Shown here in pieces: positions 16,771 to 23,804 of a DNA stretch of 33,949 bases. The notes beneath the pieces were generated by a model. The model did no database searches. It was given only the letters and a program-made list of their open reading frames with translations, and was not told where the DNA came from. A program made the translations under genes and the position numbers. The stretch comes from G020350405 sp964513655 (GTDB lineage: Bacteria > Planctomycetota > Phycisphaerae > Sedimentisphaerales > Anaerobacaceae), in assembly GCA_964513655.1 (NCBI GenBank), contig CAZENQ010000030.1, positions 1-33,949 of the forward strand, read 5' to 3'. How positions within the stretch are numbered: the first letter of the stretch is position 1; every line of letters starts with the position of its first letter.

Positions 16771-18028
16771 CACCGCTGTCCGCCTTCTTCTTTCGAACCG
16801 CCTTTTTCTTCTTTGGCTTCTCTTCCTTTTCGGCCTTGGGTTCTGGCTTGGCTTCGGCTTCCTCCGCTTTTTCTTTTGCCTTAGCCTTGACCTTTGCTTT
16901 CTTGTTGGCTTTCGGTTTCTTGGCCTCGGCCTTAGCTTCTTCTACTACAGTTTCTTCCGGCTTGTCCTCTGCCTTGGCTTTGGCCTTTGCCTTTGCTTTT
17001 TTCTTAGGCTTTGGCTTTTCTTCATCTGCCTGAGGTGCTTCCGCTTCGCTTGTTGCTTCAGTTACCTCGGTTTTTGCCTTAGCTTCAACCTTGGTTTTTT
17101 TCTTGGCAGTTCGCTTAGGTTTTTCTTCAACCACCTCTATTTGAACTTTAGCTTCCGGCTCGAGCTCCACTGGGGCTTTCTCTTCGGCTAGTTCTGCCGG
17201 CCGTGTTGCTTCTTCTGGTTTTTCAGCCTTGGCTTCTATCGGTTCTTCCTTGACTTCTGGTGCCTCGGACGGTTCTTCAGTCGTTGTTGCTTCGGCCTTG
17301 ATCTCGACTTCGACTTGTTCTTCAACCGGCTCTGGTGCTTGCGATTTTTCTTCTATTTTTTCGGTTTTAACTTCGACTGGCTCTTCCTTCGCTTCCGGTA
17401 CCTCGGCCGGTTCTTCCATCGCTACTATCGCTTCGGCCTTGGCCTCAGCTTCAGCCGGCTCTTCTGTCACTTCCGGCGGTTCGGCCTTTGGTTCTTCAGC
17501 GACCTTTTCCTCGGTCGGTGCCTCGGCTTTTGGTTTTTCCTCCACCGGGGCTTCGGGCTTTTCTTCAACGACTCGGGCTTCTACCTTAGCTTCTTCCGCC
17601 TTGACCTCCGGTTCGGCCTTGGCCTTTTCCTGCTCAGCTTTAGCTTTGGCTTCCGCCTCTGTCTTGGCCTTTGCCTCTTCTTCGGCGGCTATCCTTTCGG
17701 CCTTTGTAAAGAACTGCCCTTTTGCGCGGGCCAGGGCCTTGGCACGCGCCATGCGTTTAGCTTTTTCTTCCGCGTATTTATGTTTGATACCTTTCTTTAG
17801 CAAGATTTCTGAAACTGTATCAGACGGTATCGCACCTTTATCAAGCCAGTATTTTACTCGTTCGATATTGAGTACAATCTGCTTGGATTGGTCTTTCTCA
17901 ATCGGGTCGTAATGGCCCAGTTTTTCGAGGATTGTGCCGTCCCGTGGCGCGCGTGATTCGATTGCATTGATTCTAAAGAACGGCCTATGCCGTCTGCCCA
18001 TCCTCGTCATTCTTATTTTAACTGCCAT
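16760..18028 (-). CDS. rpsP: 30S ribosomal protein S16 with ~340-residue low-complexity extension
   Basis: 422 residues from the ATG at 18028, preceded by AAGGAG at 18035-18040. Residues 1-82 are a normal S16 (MAVKIRMTRMGRRHRPFFRI to the helical end), the whole length of the protein in most bacteria. From ~83 the sequence is almost only Ala, Glu, Lys, Pro and Val. It is acidic in the middle (many EEP and EEK units) and ends in a strongly basic stretch with KKKAKAKAKAKAE and KPKKKKAVRKKK. A 46-codon unit is repeated inside it (see repeat at 17237). The extension is in frame without stops and reaches trmD, so it seems genuine. It is probably disordered; its role is unknown. Confidence 0.93.
   Translation of the reverse strand: MAVKIRMTRMGRRHRPFFRINAIESRAPRDGTILEKLGHYDPIEKDQSKQIVLNIERVKYWLDKGAIPSDTVSEILLKKGIKHKYAEEKAKRMARAKALARAKGQFFTKAERIAAEEEAKAKTEAEAKAKAEQEKAKAEPEVKAEEAKVEARVVEEKPEAPVEEKPKAEAPTEEKVAEEPKAEPPEVTEEPAEAEAKAEAIVAMEEPAEVPEAKEEPVEVKTEKIEEKSQAPEPVEEQVEVEIKAEATTTEEPSEAPEVKEEPIEAKAEKPEEATRPAELAEEKAPVELEPEAKVQIEVVEEKPKRTAKKKTKVEAKAKTEVTEATSEAEAPQADEEKPKPKKKAKAKAKAKAEDKPEETVVEEAKAEAKKPKANKKAKVKAKAKEKAEEAEAKPEPKAEKEEKPKKKKAVRKKKADSGDED
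17237..17445 (-). repeat. 46-codon internal repeat in the rpsP extension
   Basis: Two units with a period of 138 nt are visible: the CCTCGG landmarks fall at 17263 and 17401. At protein level EEPAEVPEAKEEPVEVKTEK and EEPSEAPEVKEEPIEAKAEK share about 15 of 20 residues. The nucleotide copies have diverged in third positions, which argues for selection on the amino-acid pattern. Confidence 0.6.
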
Positions 18029-18084
18029 AATCGTCTCCTTAAACAGGCGTTTATAATTAATTTCCGTGACTTGTCCATTGCAAA

Positions 18085-18330
18085 TCACGAAACACGTTTA
18101 CAATGTAAAGCGAAACCATTTATGAAAATCGCAAAGTTGGCCGGGTCGATTTGCGCATCGGCTGCGATTTTTTGCATTTGCTCGTCGGCCAAATTGTCGG
18201 CGTTTTGTCTTTCGGTCGGTGTCATTATTGCCACAGCTTTTCTAAGCTGCTCTAATTCTTCGCCGGTCGGCGCTGCAAGCATTGCCAGTTCACTACCGCC
18301 TTTGATGTCCTTGAACTGGTTTCTTACCAT
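18085..18330 (-). CDS. Small ORF behind ffh, SRP M-domain-like helical protein
   Basis: 81 residues from the ATG at 18330, which has only a weak ribosome binding site. The same frame stays open upstream of it and still looks like coding sequence (TIEQYLEKLAQFADSEYGK). The pattern aligns with the M domain of the adjacent Ffh: TIEQYLEKLAQF with GFDDFLRQMQAV, EELEQLRKAVAIMTPTER with AELKQMEGIVHSMTLAER, and KIAADAQIDP with RIAAGSGVQP. The RNA-binding Arg-rich/GSG segment is not conserved. Possible true starts: an ATT at 18390 with AAGG overlapping the ffh stop (101 residues), or a -1 shift within the A-rich end of ffh. Homology to the M domain is my inference from hand alignment. Confidence 0.6.
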   Translation of the reverse strand: MVRNQFKDIKGGSELAMLAAPTGEELEQLRKAVAIMTPTERQNADNLADEQMQKIAADAQIDPANFAIFINGFALHCKRVS

Positions 18331-18398
18331 TTTGCCGTACTCGCTGTCGGCAAACTGCGCAAGCTTTTCCAGATACTGCTCGATTGTAATTTTCTGGT

Positions 18399-19826
18399 CT
18401 ACCTTCGTTTTATTTTCCCCCTTCGTTTTATGACCCTTTTTCTTTTTGAGCGTTGTTTTATTTTCCTGCCCGAGCCCATAGCAGCGCTTAGGGTATCCAT
18501 ATTAAGTCCGCCGCTCAATAGACTTTTAAGTCCGCCGAAGCTTCCGCCGCTCATGGCTTTAATCATATCGCGACTGCGCTTAAATGTCTTGACCAGGCCG
18601 GAGACATCGTTGGGCTGCACGCCGGAGCCTGCGGCAATTCGTCTTCGCCGGGAAGAATCTATGACATCCGGCTGGCGTCTCTCGGCAAGCGTCATTGAAT
18701 GAACAATTCCCTCCATTTGCTTTAGCTCTGCGCCGTCGAAGTCCAAATCACCTAACTGGCCTGCGGCGCCCGGCATCATCTTGAGCATATCCTGCATACC
18801 GCCCATTTTTTTTACGGCCTGCATCTGCCTTAAGAAATCATCAAATCCGAAGGTGCCCTTTGCCATTTTCTTTTGCAGCTTAACTGCCTCCTCGGCCTCG
18901 AACTGCTCCTGGGCCTTCTCAACGAGCGTGACCACATCCCCCATGCCGAGGATTCTGCTGGCCATCCGGTCCGGGTGAAACTCTTCGAGCTTATCGAGTT
19001 TCTCGCCGACGCCGACGAACTTGATGGGCTTTCCTGTTACCGCCTTTACACTGAGCGCGGCCCCACCGCGTGCGTCGCCGTCCAGCTTGGTAAGGATTAC
19101 GCCGTCGAGTTCCAGCCGCTCGTTAAACTCCTTTGCTGAATTGACGGCGTCCTGGCCGGTCATCGAATCGCAGACTAAGTAAATCTGGTGCGGATTGACA
19201 GCCTTCGCCACTTCGGCGACCTCGTTCATCATCTCCTCATCTATATGCAGCCGACCGGCGGTGTCGAGTACCACTACATCGTGGCCCTGGCCGCGCGCAT
19301 GCTTTACGGCGTTTTTTGCTACCTTGACGGAATTTTTGCTGTCTTCGCTGTAGACATCGATATCTGTCTGCTGACCCAAAACAATCAACTGCTCGATGGC
19401 AGCCGGTCTTTGCAGGTCATCGGCCACCAGGAGAGGCTTTTTGTCTTTTGCAACCAGGTATTTGCCGAGTTTGGCGGCCGTGGTAGTCTTGCCGCAGCCC
19501 TGCAGTCCCGCTAACATAATTATAGTGGGTCCGGGCGAGACAAAATAGATTCTGGTATCGACAGGCCCCATCAGCCTGGTGAGCTGGTCGTTGACGACTT
19601 TTATAAGGACCTGGCCCGGATGCAGGCTTTTTATCACCTCGGCTCCCAGGGCCGCTTCGTTCACGTCCTTGCAGAATTGCTTTACGACATTGTAGTTGAC
19701 GTCCGCCTCCAGAAGGGCCTTGCGGACATCGCGCATAGCGTCTGAGACGTTGGCCTCGGTGATTCTGCCTCGGCCTGAAAGCGACCTGAAAACAGAGTTA
19801 AACTTTTCCGTTAATGACTCAAACAC
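18399..19826 (-). CDS. ffh: Signal recognition particle protein Ffh
   Basis: 475 residues from the GTG at 19826, which gives the usual MFESLTEKFN-type beginning; GGAAAA lies 5-10 nt upstream. NG domain: P-loop GLQGCGKTTT at 107-116, DTAGR at 188-192 and TKLDGDARGG at 246-255. M domain ~325-430: signal-sequence-binding helices and the SRP-RNA-binding RRRRIAAGSG near 393-402. It binds signal peptides and SRP RNA and docks on FtsY. The last ~25 residues are very basic and use AGA, AGG, CGA and ATA codons unlike the rest, while the -1 frame in the same stretch has ordinary codons. This raises the question of a frameshift or sequence error (see the ORF at 18085). Confidence 0.96.
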   Translation of the reverse strand: MFESLTEKFNSVFRSLSGRGRITEANVSDAMRDVRKALLEADVNYNVVKQFCKDVNEAALGAEVIKSLHPGQVLIKVVNDQLTRLMGPVDTRIYFVSPGPTIIMLAGLQGCGKTTTAAKLGKYLVAKDKKPLLVADDLQRPAAIEQLIVLGQQTDIDVYSEDSKNSVKVAKNAVKHARGQGHDVVVLDTAGRLHIDEEMMNEVAEVAKAVNPHQIYLVCDSMTGQDAVNSAKEFNERLELDGVILTKLDGDARGGAALSVKAVTGKPIKFVGVGEKLDKLEEFHPDRMASRILGMGDVVTLVEKAQEQFEAEEAVKLQKKMAKGTFGFDDFLRQMQAVKKMGGMQDMLKMMPGAAGQLGDLDFDGAELKQMEGIVHSMTLAERRQPDVIDSSRRRRIAAGSGVQPNDVSGLVKTFKRSRDMIKAMSGGSFGGLKSLLSGGLNMDTLSAAMGSGRKIKQRSKRKRVIKRRGKIKRR

Positions 19827-19894
19827 GGCGTTTTTCCAAAAATTTTCACATTTCCGGCTACACTCGCGCAGAAACCCATTGCGGCGAACCAAGG

Positions 19895-19923
19895 ATTGTA
19901 AAATAGTTAAACCGCTTTTGCAA
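19895..19923 (-). promoter_or_regulatory. Promoter of ffh operon
   Basis: Minus strand TTGCAA (19923-19918), 17-nt spacer, TACAAT (19900-19895). The predicted transcript would start about 60 nt before the ffh GTG and could run through rpsP, trmD and the two exported-protein genes. Confidence 0.65.
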
Positions 19924-20035
19924 GCCCAAATCTGCCGGACAGGCCAACAAGGTTAAAACCAGATTGCTCAGTCAGGGCCCTGACGAGCGGCGGATGAAAC
20001 CGCTTTTCCAATTTCCCCCAAAGGCAAAAGGCCGG

Positions 20036-20731
20036 TCAGACGCTCCACTCACGCGAGCCCTTAACGAATTTGTTTTGGCAGATTACGCCCACCACTGTTG
20101 GCCCCAGCAGCACGGCCGGCAGGAACCACTTTTCAGTAAATACGAGCTCCTGGACCTGCTCTGTTGTCTCGGGATAAAGGTATAGAAGCGCCAGCATCCC
20201 CACCGCTATAAGTGCGCTGCCAGCCAGGCTGGAAAAGAGCATAACGGCGATTCTGAAGATGATAAAAGAAATCATACCCCCGGCAACAATGCCGACCAGT
20301 GCCCCCGCCCAGATGTACGTTTCGGTAAGTCCGCAGGCATACCATATTCCGGAGGTGACTATACCGCCGGCGATCGCGCCTAACACGCTCACGGCCCATC
20401 GCATCAGAGGCACGGACAGGGCACCCGCCAGGCAAAGCCCTATCAGCCCGCCCAGAAGTCGGTGGTTTTCGCCGCTGATTTTATCCGTTACCGCCACCCC
20501 GAAGAACAGCCCCAACAGCGCGAAGCTGATTACAACCAGTATTTTAAAGACGCGCCAGCCGTACAAAAGACAGACAGCCCCGAAAGATATAAAGGTCAGT
20601 GCCTCGACCAGATTGAGCGAGGTTATATATCCCCACATCAAATCGACGGGAACAACAGCTTCTTCCGGTAACTGCGGTGTTTCGCTCGCCTTCTCCACCG
20701 TCTCGGCCAGAATAGTAATGCCATCCATCAT
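20036..20731 (-). CDS. Polytopic membrane protein, unknown function (1)
   Basis: 231 residues with about seven hydrophobic segments rich in Gly and Ala, after a ~35-residue polar N-terminus. Paired Gly-rich helices (LLGGLIGLCLAGAL, VLGAIAGGIVTSG) recall the DUF4203/TMEM198-like family, but I cannot confirm this. AGGAG precedes two adjacent ATGs (20731 and 20728); the second has the better spacing. It follows another membrane protein of similar character by 75 nt on the same strand, so the two probably form an operon, separate from ffh, which has its own promoter. Confidence 0.8.
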   Translation of the reverse strand: MMDGITILAETVEKASETPQLPEEAVVPVDLMWGYITSLNLVEALTFISFGAVCLLYGWRVFKILVVISFALLGLFFGVAVTDKISGENHRLLGGLIGLCLAGALSVPLMRWAVSVLGAIAGGIVTSGIWYACGLTETYIWAGALVGIVAGGMISFIIFRIAVMLFSSLAGSALIAVGMLALLYLYPETTEQVQELVFTEKWFLPAVLLGPTVVGVICQNKFVKGSREWSV

Positions 20732-20806
20732 TTCTCTCCTGAATTTCCTTCCGGTCTTTTGTGTAAACCGAGATTGATTTTTTTAGAAGTTCTTAATAAA
20801 AATTAT

Positions 20807-21622
20807 TCAGCTTGTTCGCCAGCTTGGCAGCACTTTGCGTGGCTCCTGCTTTTCCTTACTTATTTGCTTTCCTGCAGTTGAGCTTTTCGTGCGTCGCGGA
20901 CAAACTAATAACTGCACAATCGTACCAAAAACTATCATTGCTATAAGAACACAGAGACAAAACGGGCCTCTGCGACAAATGACGCTGATAGGCTCAGCAC
21001 CTTTATACAATAACAGCAAAATCATTCCTACAAAAATAAGCACTGTCCCTAAAGCTGCACAACACAAAGCTGAAGTTGGACGCCAAAGGAAAAACCCGGC
21101 GGTTACAACAATTACTATCAGTGCCGCTATTATTGCCCAGCTATAGAGCGGCATCTGTAAACAAGTCTGCCTTATTGCATCGCTAAAATCAGCTGCGTAC
21201 ACCTTAAATGTTTCTACAGTTTCGCCAATGCTGAGCGGTTCGGCCGCACCCTGCGTTTCGAGGGCACGATATTGTTTTGAACTATCTGAGTGTTTGATGT
21301 AAGACCCGGCCAAAACGGCAAAGCCAAAAGCCGCTGCGATTACACCCGTTAGTATTACGATGAATATCTTCTCAAATACTACCGCGATCAATACGGCCAA
21401 AGCTCCCGCTGCCACCGCAAAGATAATGTTACCGCCGGTTAGCAAAAAACCACAAACACCGCCGGCGACCACGCCCGCAACACCTAACAAAATTCTTCTA
21501 AGGCCAAGACCCCCAAGCCAGACAAACAATCCAACCACAAGAGCCGCCACCCCCGCGCCAATCAACACCGCCGGGCTAAACCGCGCTGCCACTTGTTCGA
21601 AATCCTGAGCAATTTCAACCAT
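20807..21622 (-). CDS. Polytopic membrane protein, unknown function (2)
   Basis: 271 residues with about eight hydrophobic segments. Gly/Ala-rich pairs (GVAGVVAGGVCGFLLTGG and similar) resemble those in the following gene, suggesting distant paralogy. A soluble loop of ~40 residues lies around 105-150, and the C-terminus is basic and polar (RRTKSSTAGKQISKEKQEPRK). No catalytic motif is seen. It may belong with the next gene to one membrane complex. Confidence 0.78.
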   Translation of the reverse strand: MVEIAQDFEQVAARFSPAVLIGAGVAALVVGLFVWLGGLGLRRILLGVAGVVAGGVCGFLLTGGNIIFAVAAGALAVLIAVVFEKIFIVILTGVIAAAFGFAVLAGSYIKHSDSSKQYRALETQGAAEPLSIGETVETFKVYAADFSDAIRQTCLQMPLYSWAIIAALIVIVVTAGFFLWRPTSALCCAALGTVLIFVGMILLLLYKGAEPISVICRRGPFCLCVLIAMIVFGTIVQLLVCPRRTKSSTAGKQISKEKQEPRKVLPSWRTS

Positions 21623-21772
21623 AATTTAATTATCGGCGTGCAAGAACGATTTCCGTTAGACGGTTGAACGTTTTGCCTTCACTGCGTTGATTGAAGGGGC
21701 AAAAAGGCAGGTTTCGCCGGCAGGGCACTATCACAGCGTTTTTCAAAAAAGAAACGCAAATAACGAAACTAC

Positions 21773-21856
21773 TGCGGATGAGAGGAGTCGAACCTCCACG
21801 AGCCGAAGCTCACAGGCACCTGAAGCCTGCGCGTCTGCCAGTTCCGCCACATCCGC
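21773..21856 (-). tRNA. tRNA-Leu (anticodon CAG)
   Basis: Acceptor stem GCGGATG/CATCCGC pairs perfectly. The D arm is GGCGGAACTGGCAGACGC, the anticodon stem CAGGC/GCCTG encloses the loop TTCAGGT with anticodon CAG, and a long class II variable arm (TGAGCTTCGGCTCG) and a T arm with TTCGACT follow. The long variable arm and anticodon identify leucine. CCA is not encoded. A strong promoter lies just upstream. Confidence 0.95.
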
Positions 21857-21868
21857 AACGGAGAGTTA

Positions 21869-21897
21869 ATAATAAGCGGTTTTTGCCATTCAGTCAA
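21869..21897 (-). promoter_or_regulatory. Promoter of tRNA-Leu
   Basis: Minus strand TTGACT (21897-21892), 17-nt spacer, TATTAT (21874-21869), ending 12 nt before the first base of the tRNA. Confidence 0.75.
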
Positions 21898-22148
21898 GAA
21901 TCTGGCATAATTTAGTAAGTCTGCTTTCGATTTGCCAATTGCAGAAGAAAAAGGTAAATTCCATCAGGCCCACAAGACTCTCCAGAATTCCGATGACAAA
22001 CGCGTGCACGGGATAAACAAAGAAGAGCTTGAGTGAATTTACGCCAGATCGCTTCAAAAGATTGAAGAGCAGTGGGAAGATACTTTTCTATTACCCTGAC
22101 ACAATATTCTTCAACGAGTGCAGGCAGTTTGTGCGAGCGCCGGCCAAA

Positions 22149-23591
22149 TCACGCGGTTACTCTTGGTCTTTGTTTTGCACCGGGCTGGAAACGCATCTTT
22201 GCCTGCCCGATAAGGTAGAAACTACCTGTAATACAGATCAGGTCCTCCTGACTGACCGCACTTCGTGCAAGCTGCAGCGCCTCGCCCAGACTCGAGGCCG
22301 TCTGGCACATCTTGCCGCATATCTCCGTGTACATATCCGACAAATCCTGCGGAGACATCGCCTTTGCCGAGTTGCTGCGGGTGAATATCACCTTGTCGGC
22401 GCCGTATTGTAATTCAGCTAACATCCCTGCAACGTCTTTGTCGCTGTTGCAGCCGAAGATTATCACCATCGAATCGTAAGGAATATTCTGGCCTATAGCA
22501 TGTATCAAGGCCCGAATGCTGGCGGCGTTGTGGGCGGCATCTATCATAATTCTCGGGTCATGGCATATCATCTCCATTCGCCCGGACAACGAGACGCCCA
22601 TCAGCCCCTCTACCGCCTTGTCGTTGTCTATTTCGTACCCGCTTGATTTCAGTTTATCCAGCATAGCCAGAGCCAGACCACAGTTAATGGCCTGATGCTT
22701 GCCGTGCAGGGGCACCCGCAGATGCTCAAATTTACTCGTCTTGGTTGTCAGACAGATTCTCGTATGGGGTCCGTGTTCGCGCGATGTCTCAAATCGATAT
22801 GAAAAGTCAATGTCCTGGCCCGTAATACTCAATGGCGCCTTCACCGCCAGCGCCTTCGATTTCAGGACACGCAGTGCCTCAGGCGCCTGTTGCACCGTAA
22901 CAACAGGGACCCCGCGCTTGAAAATACCCGCCTTTTCCTTCGCAATGCTGTCAATGGTGCTGCCTAATTGATTCTGATGGTCGATACTCAGACTGGTTAT
23001 GCCTACCACTTCCGGCTTAATAACATTTGTACTGTCCAGTCTGCCCCCCAGGCCCGTCTCAATCACGGCGACATCGACCTTTGAATCCACAAAATACATA
23101 AACGCAAGTGCCGTCATAATCTCAAAGAAGGTCGGCGCATCCGTCTTGGACATCTTATTAACCGGGGCATATACCCGATTGAGCAGCCCGAACATCTGCG
23201 AATCGCTTATCATCTTGGAATCGACCACTATCCGCTCGTGCAAGTGCACCACGTGCGGCGACGTATACAATCCCACCTTATAGCCGTTGGATTCCAGCAT
23301 CTTGGCAAGCATCGTCGCCGTCGAGCCCTTTCCTTTTGTGCCGGCTATATGGACTGTAGGGATTTTTTTGTGCGGCTTGCCCACCAAAGACAGCAGCTTT
23401 TCCATTCTGGCGAGGTTGAAAGTGGTGACGTTATACCGCAGACGCTCCTGTCTTTCGTAGTCAGTCCGCGCATAGAGGTACTTCATAGCATTTTTGTAGG
23501 TTCTAAAGGCCTTTTTGCTTTTGACCTTGACGACCTTGGAAGTGCTTTTCTGCGTTCGTTTCTTCCGAGTTTTCTTTGCCGATTTTGCCAT
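22149..23591 (-). CDS. folC: Folylpolyglutamate synthase/dihydrofolate synthase
   Basis: 480 residues from the ATG at 23591. The Mur-ligase fold is clear: ATP loop GTKGKGST at 84-91, the SPHVVHLHERI stretch of the omega loop region, ETGLGGRLDSTN, and IDAAHNAASIRAL of the C-terminal domain. It adds glutamate to dihydropteroate/tetrahydrofolate. The first ~30 residues are an unusual Lys-rich extension (MAKSAKKTRKKRTQK), absent from typical FolC. The start is fixed by the promoter, whose -10 ends 9 nt before the ATG. Reading further upstream in frame would cross the promoter and the N gap and is not credible. Confidence 0.93.
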   Translation of the reverse strand: MAKSAKKTRKKRTQKSTSKVVKVKSKKAFRTYKNAMKYLYARTDYERQERLRYNVTTFNLARMEKLLSLVGKPHKKIPTVHIAGTKGKGSTATMLAKMLESNGYKVGLYTSPHVVHLHERIVVDSKMISDSQMFGLLNRVYAPVNKMSKTDAPTFFEIMTALAFMYFVDSKVDVAVIETGLGGRLDSTNVIKPEVVGITSLSIDHQNQLGSTIDSIAKEKAGIFKRGVPVVTVQQAPEALRVLKSKALAVKAPLSITGQDIDFSYRFETSREHGPHTRICLTTKTSKFEHLRVPLHGKHQAINCGLALAMLDKLKSSGYEIDNDKAVEGLMGVSLSGRMEMICHDPRIMIDAAHNAASIRALIHAIGQNIPYDSMVIIFGCNSDKDVAGMLAELQYGADKVIFTRSNSAKAMSPQDLSDMYTEICGKMCQTASSLGEALQLARSAVSQEDLICITGSFYLIGQAKMRFQPGAKQRPRVTA

Positions 23592-23600
23592 TAACCCATC

Positions 23601-23629
23601 ATTATAGCACAGAAGGACCCAGCGGTCAA
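23601..23629 (-). promoter_or_regulatory. Promoter of folC (leaderless arrangement)
   Basis: Minus strand TTGACC (23629-23624), exactly 17 nt, then consensus TATAAT (23606-23601). The ATG begins 9 nt after the -10, so transcription should start within about three bases of the start codon, leaving no room for a ribosome binding site. Confidence 0.75.
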
Positions 23630-23686
23630 TGACCATCGGCCCAGAAAAAAGCATAAAGCGTATAGTTTCGCACCCCTGTATGGAGC

Positions 23687-23696
23687 NNNNNNNNNN
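23687..23696. other. Assembly gap (10 N)
   Basis: Ten Ns mark a scaffold join of unknown true length. The sequences on either side are diverged copies of the same promoter plus gene start, so the gap is in or next to a repeated region. Confidence 0.99.
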
Positions 23697-23731
23697 CGTC
23701 TCTTTCCGGTTCTCTTTACAGACTTTGCCAT
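23697..23731 (-). CDS. 5' end of a gene cut by the assembly gap, folC-like start
   Basis: An ATG at 23731 (minus strand) begins MAKSVKRTGKR and runs straight into the N gap after about 11 codons. It resembles the start of folC (MAKSAKKTRKK) in both protein and DNA. It may be the start of a neighbouring gene sharing a Lys-rich N-terminus, a second folC, or a misjoined related sequence. Nothing more can be said from 35 nt. Confidence 0.45.
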
Positions 23732-23741
23732 CAAAAATCCT

Positions 23742-23770
23742 ATTATAGCAGTAAAGACCCCCTCGGTCAA
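23742..23770 (-). promoter_or_regulatory. Second copy of the folC-type promoter
   Basis: Minus strand TTGACC (23770-23765), 17-nt spacer, TATAAT (23747-23742), with the ATG 10 nt after the -10. Element sequences, spacing and leaderless layout are the same as for folC, while the spacer has diverged. Confidence 0.65.
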
Positions 23771-23804
23771 CGCTTACAGGGCCAAAAACAGGGTAAAATT
23801 GCAC

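Noticed and set aside
17229..17912. Long open frames on the plus strand opposite rpsP (Ser/Ala-rich or Phe/Leu-rich translation)
   Set aside because: They are the mirror of the repetitive Glu/Lys/Ala codons of the S16 extension; no ribosome binding site and no protein-like composition.
18440..18460. Classical -1 slippery heptamer (A AAA AAG) at the end of ffh
   Set aside because: The A-runs are there, but in the ffh frame the codons are AAA AGA and AAA AGG, so two-tRNA slippage is not fully paired; kept only as a possibility.
19971..19984. Perfect 14-bp palindrome GTCAGGGCCCTGAC upstream of ffh
   Set aside because: It has no spacer, lies upstream of the ffh promoter, and no second copy was seen in the window; too little to call a site.
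21736..21757. GCGTTT/AAACGC hairpin after tRNA-Leu as its terminator
   Set aside because: The T-run is in the loop and none follows the stem.
23592..23804. Upstream extension of folC through the gap
   Set aside because: It would translate the promoter and cross the Ns in an arbitrary frame; the second copy's real frame differs.
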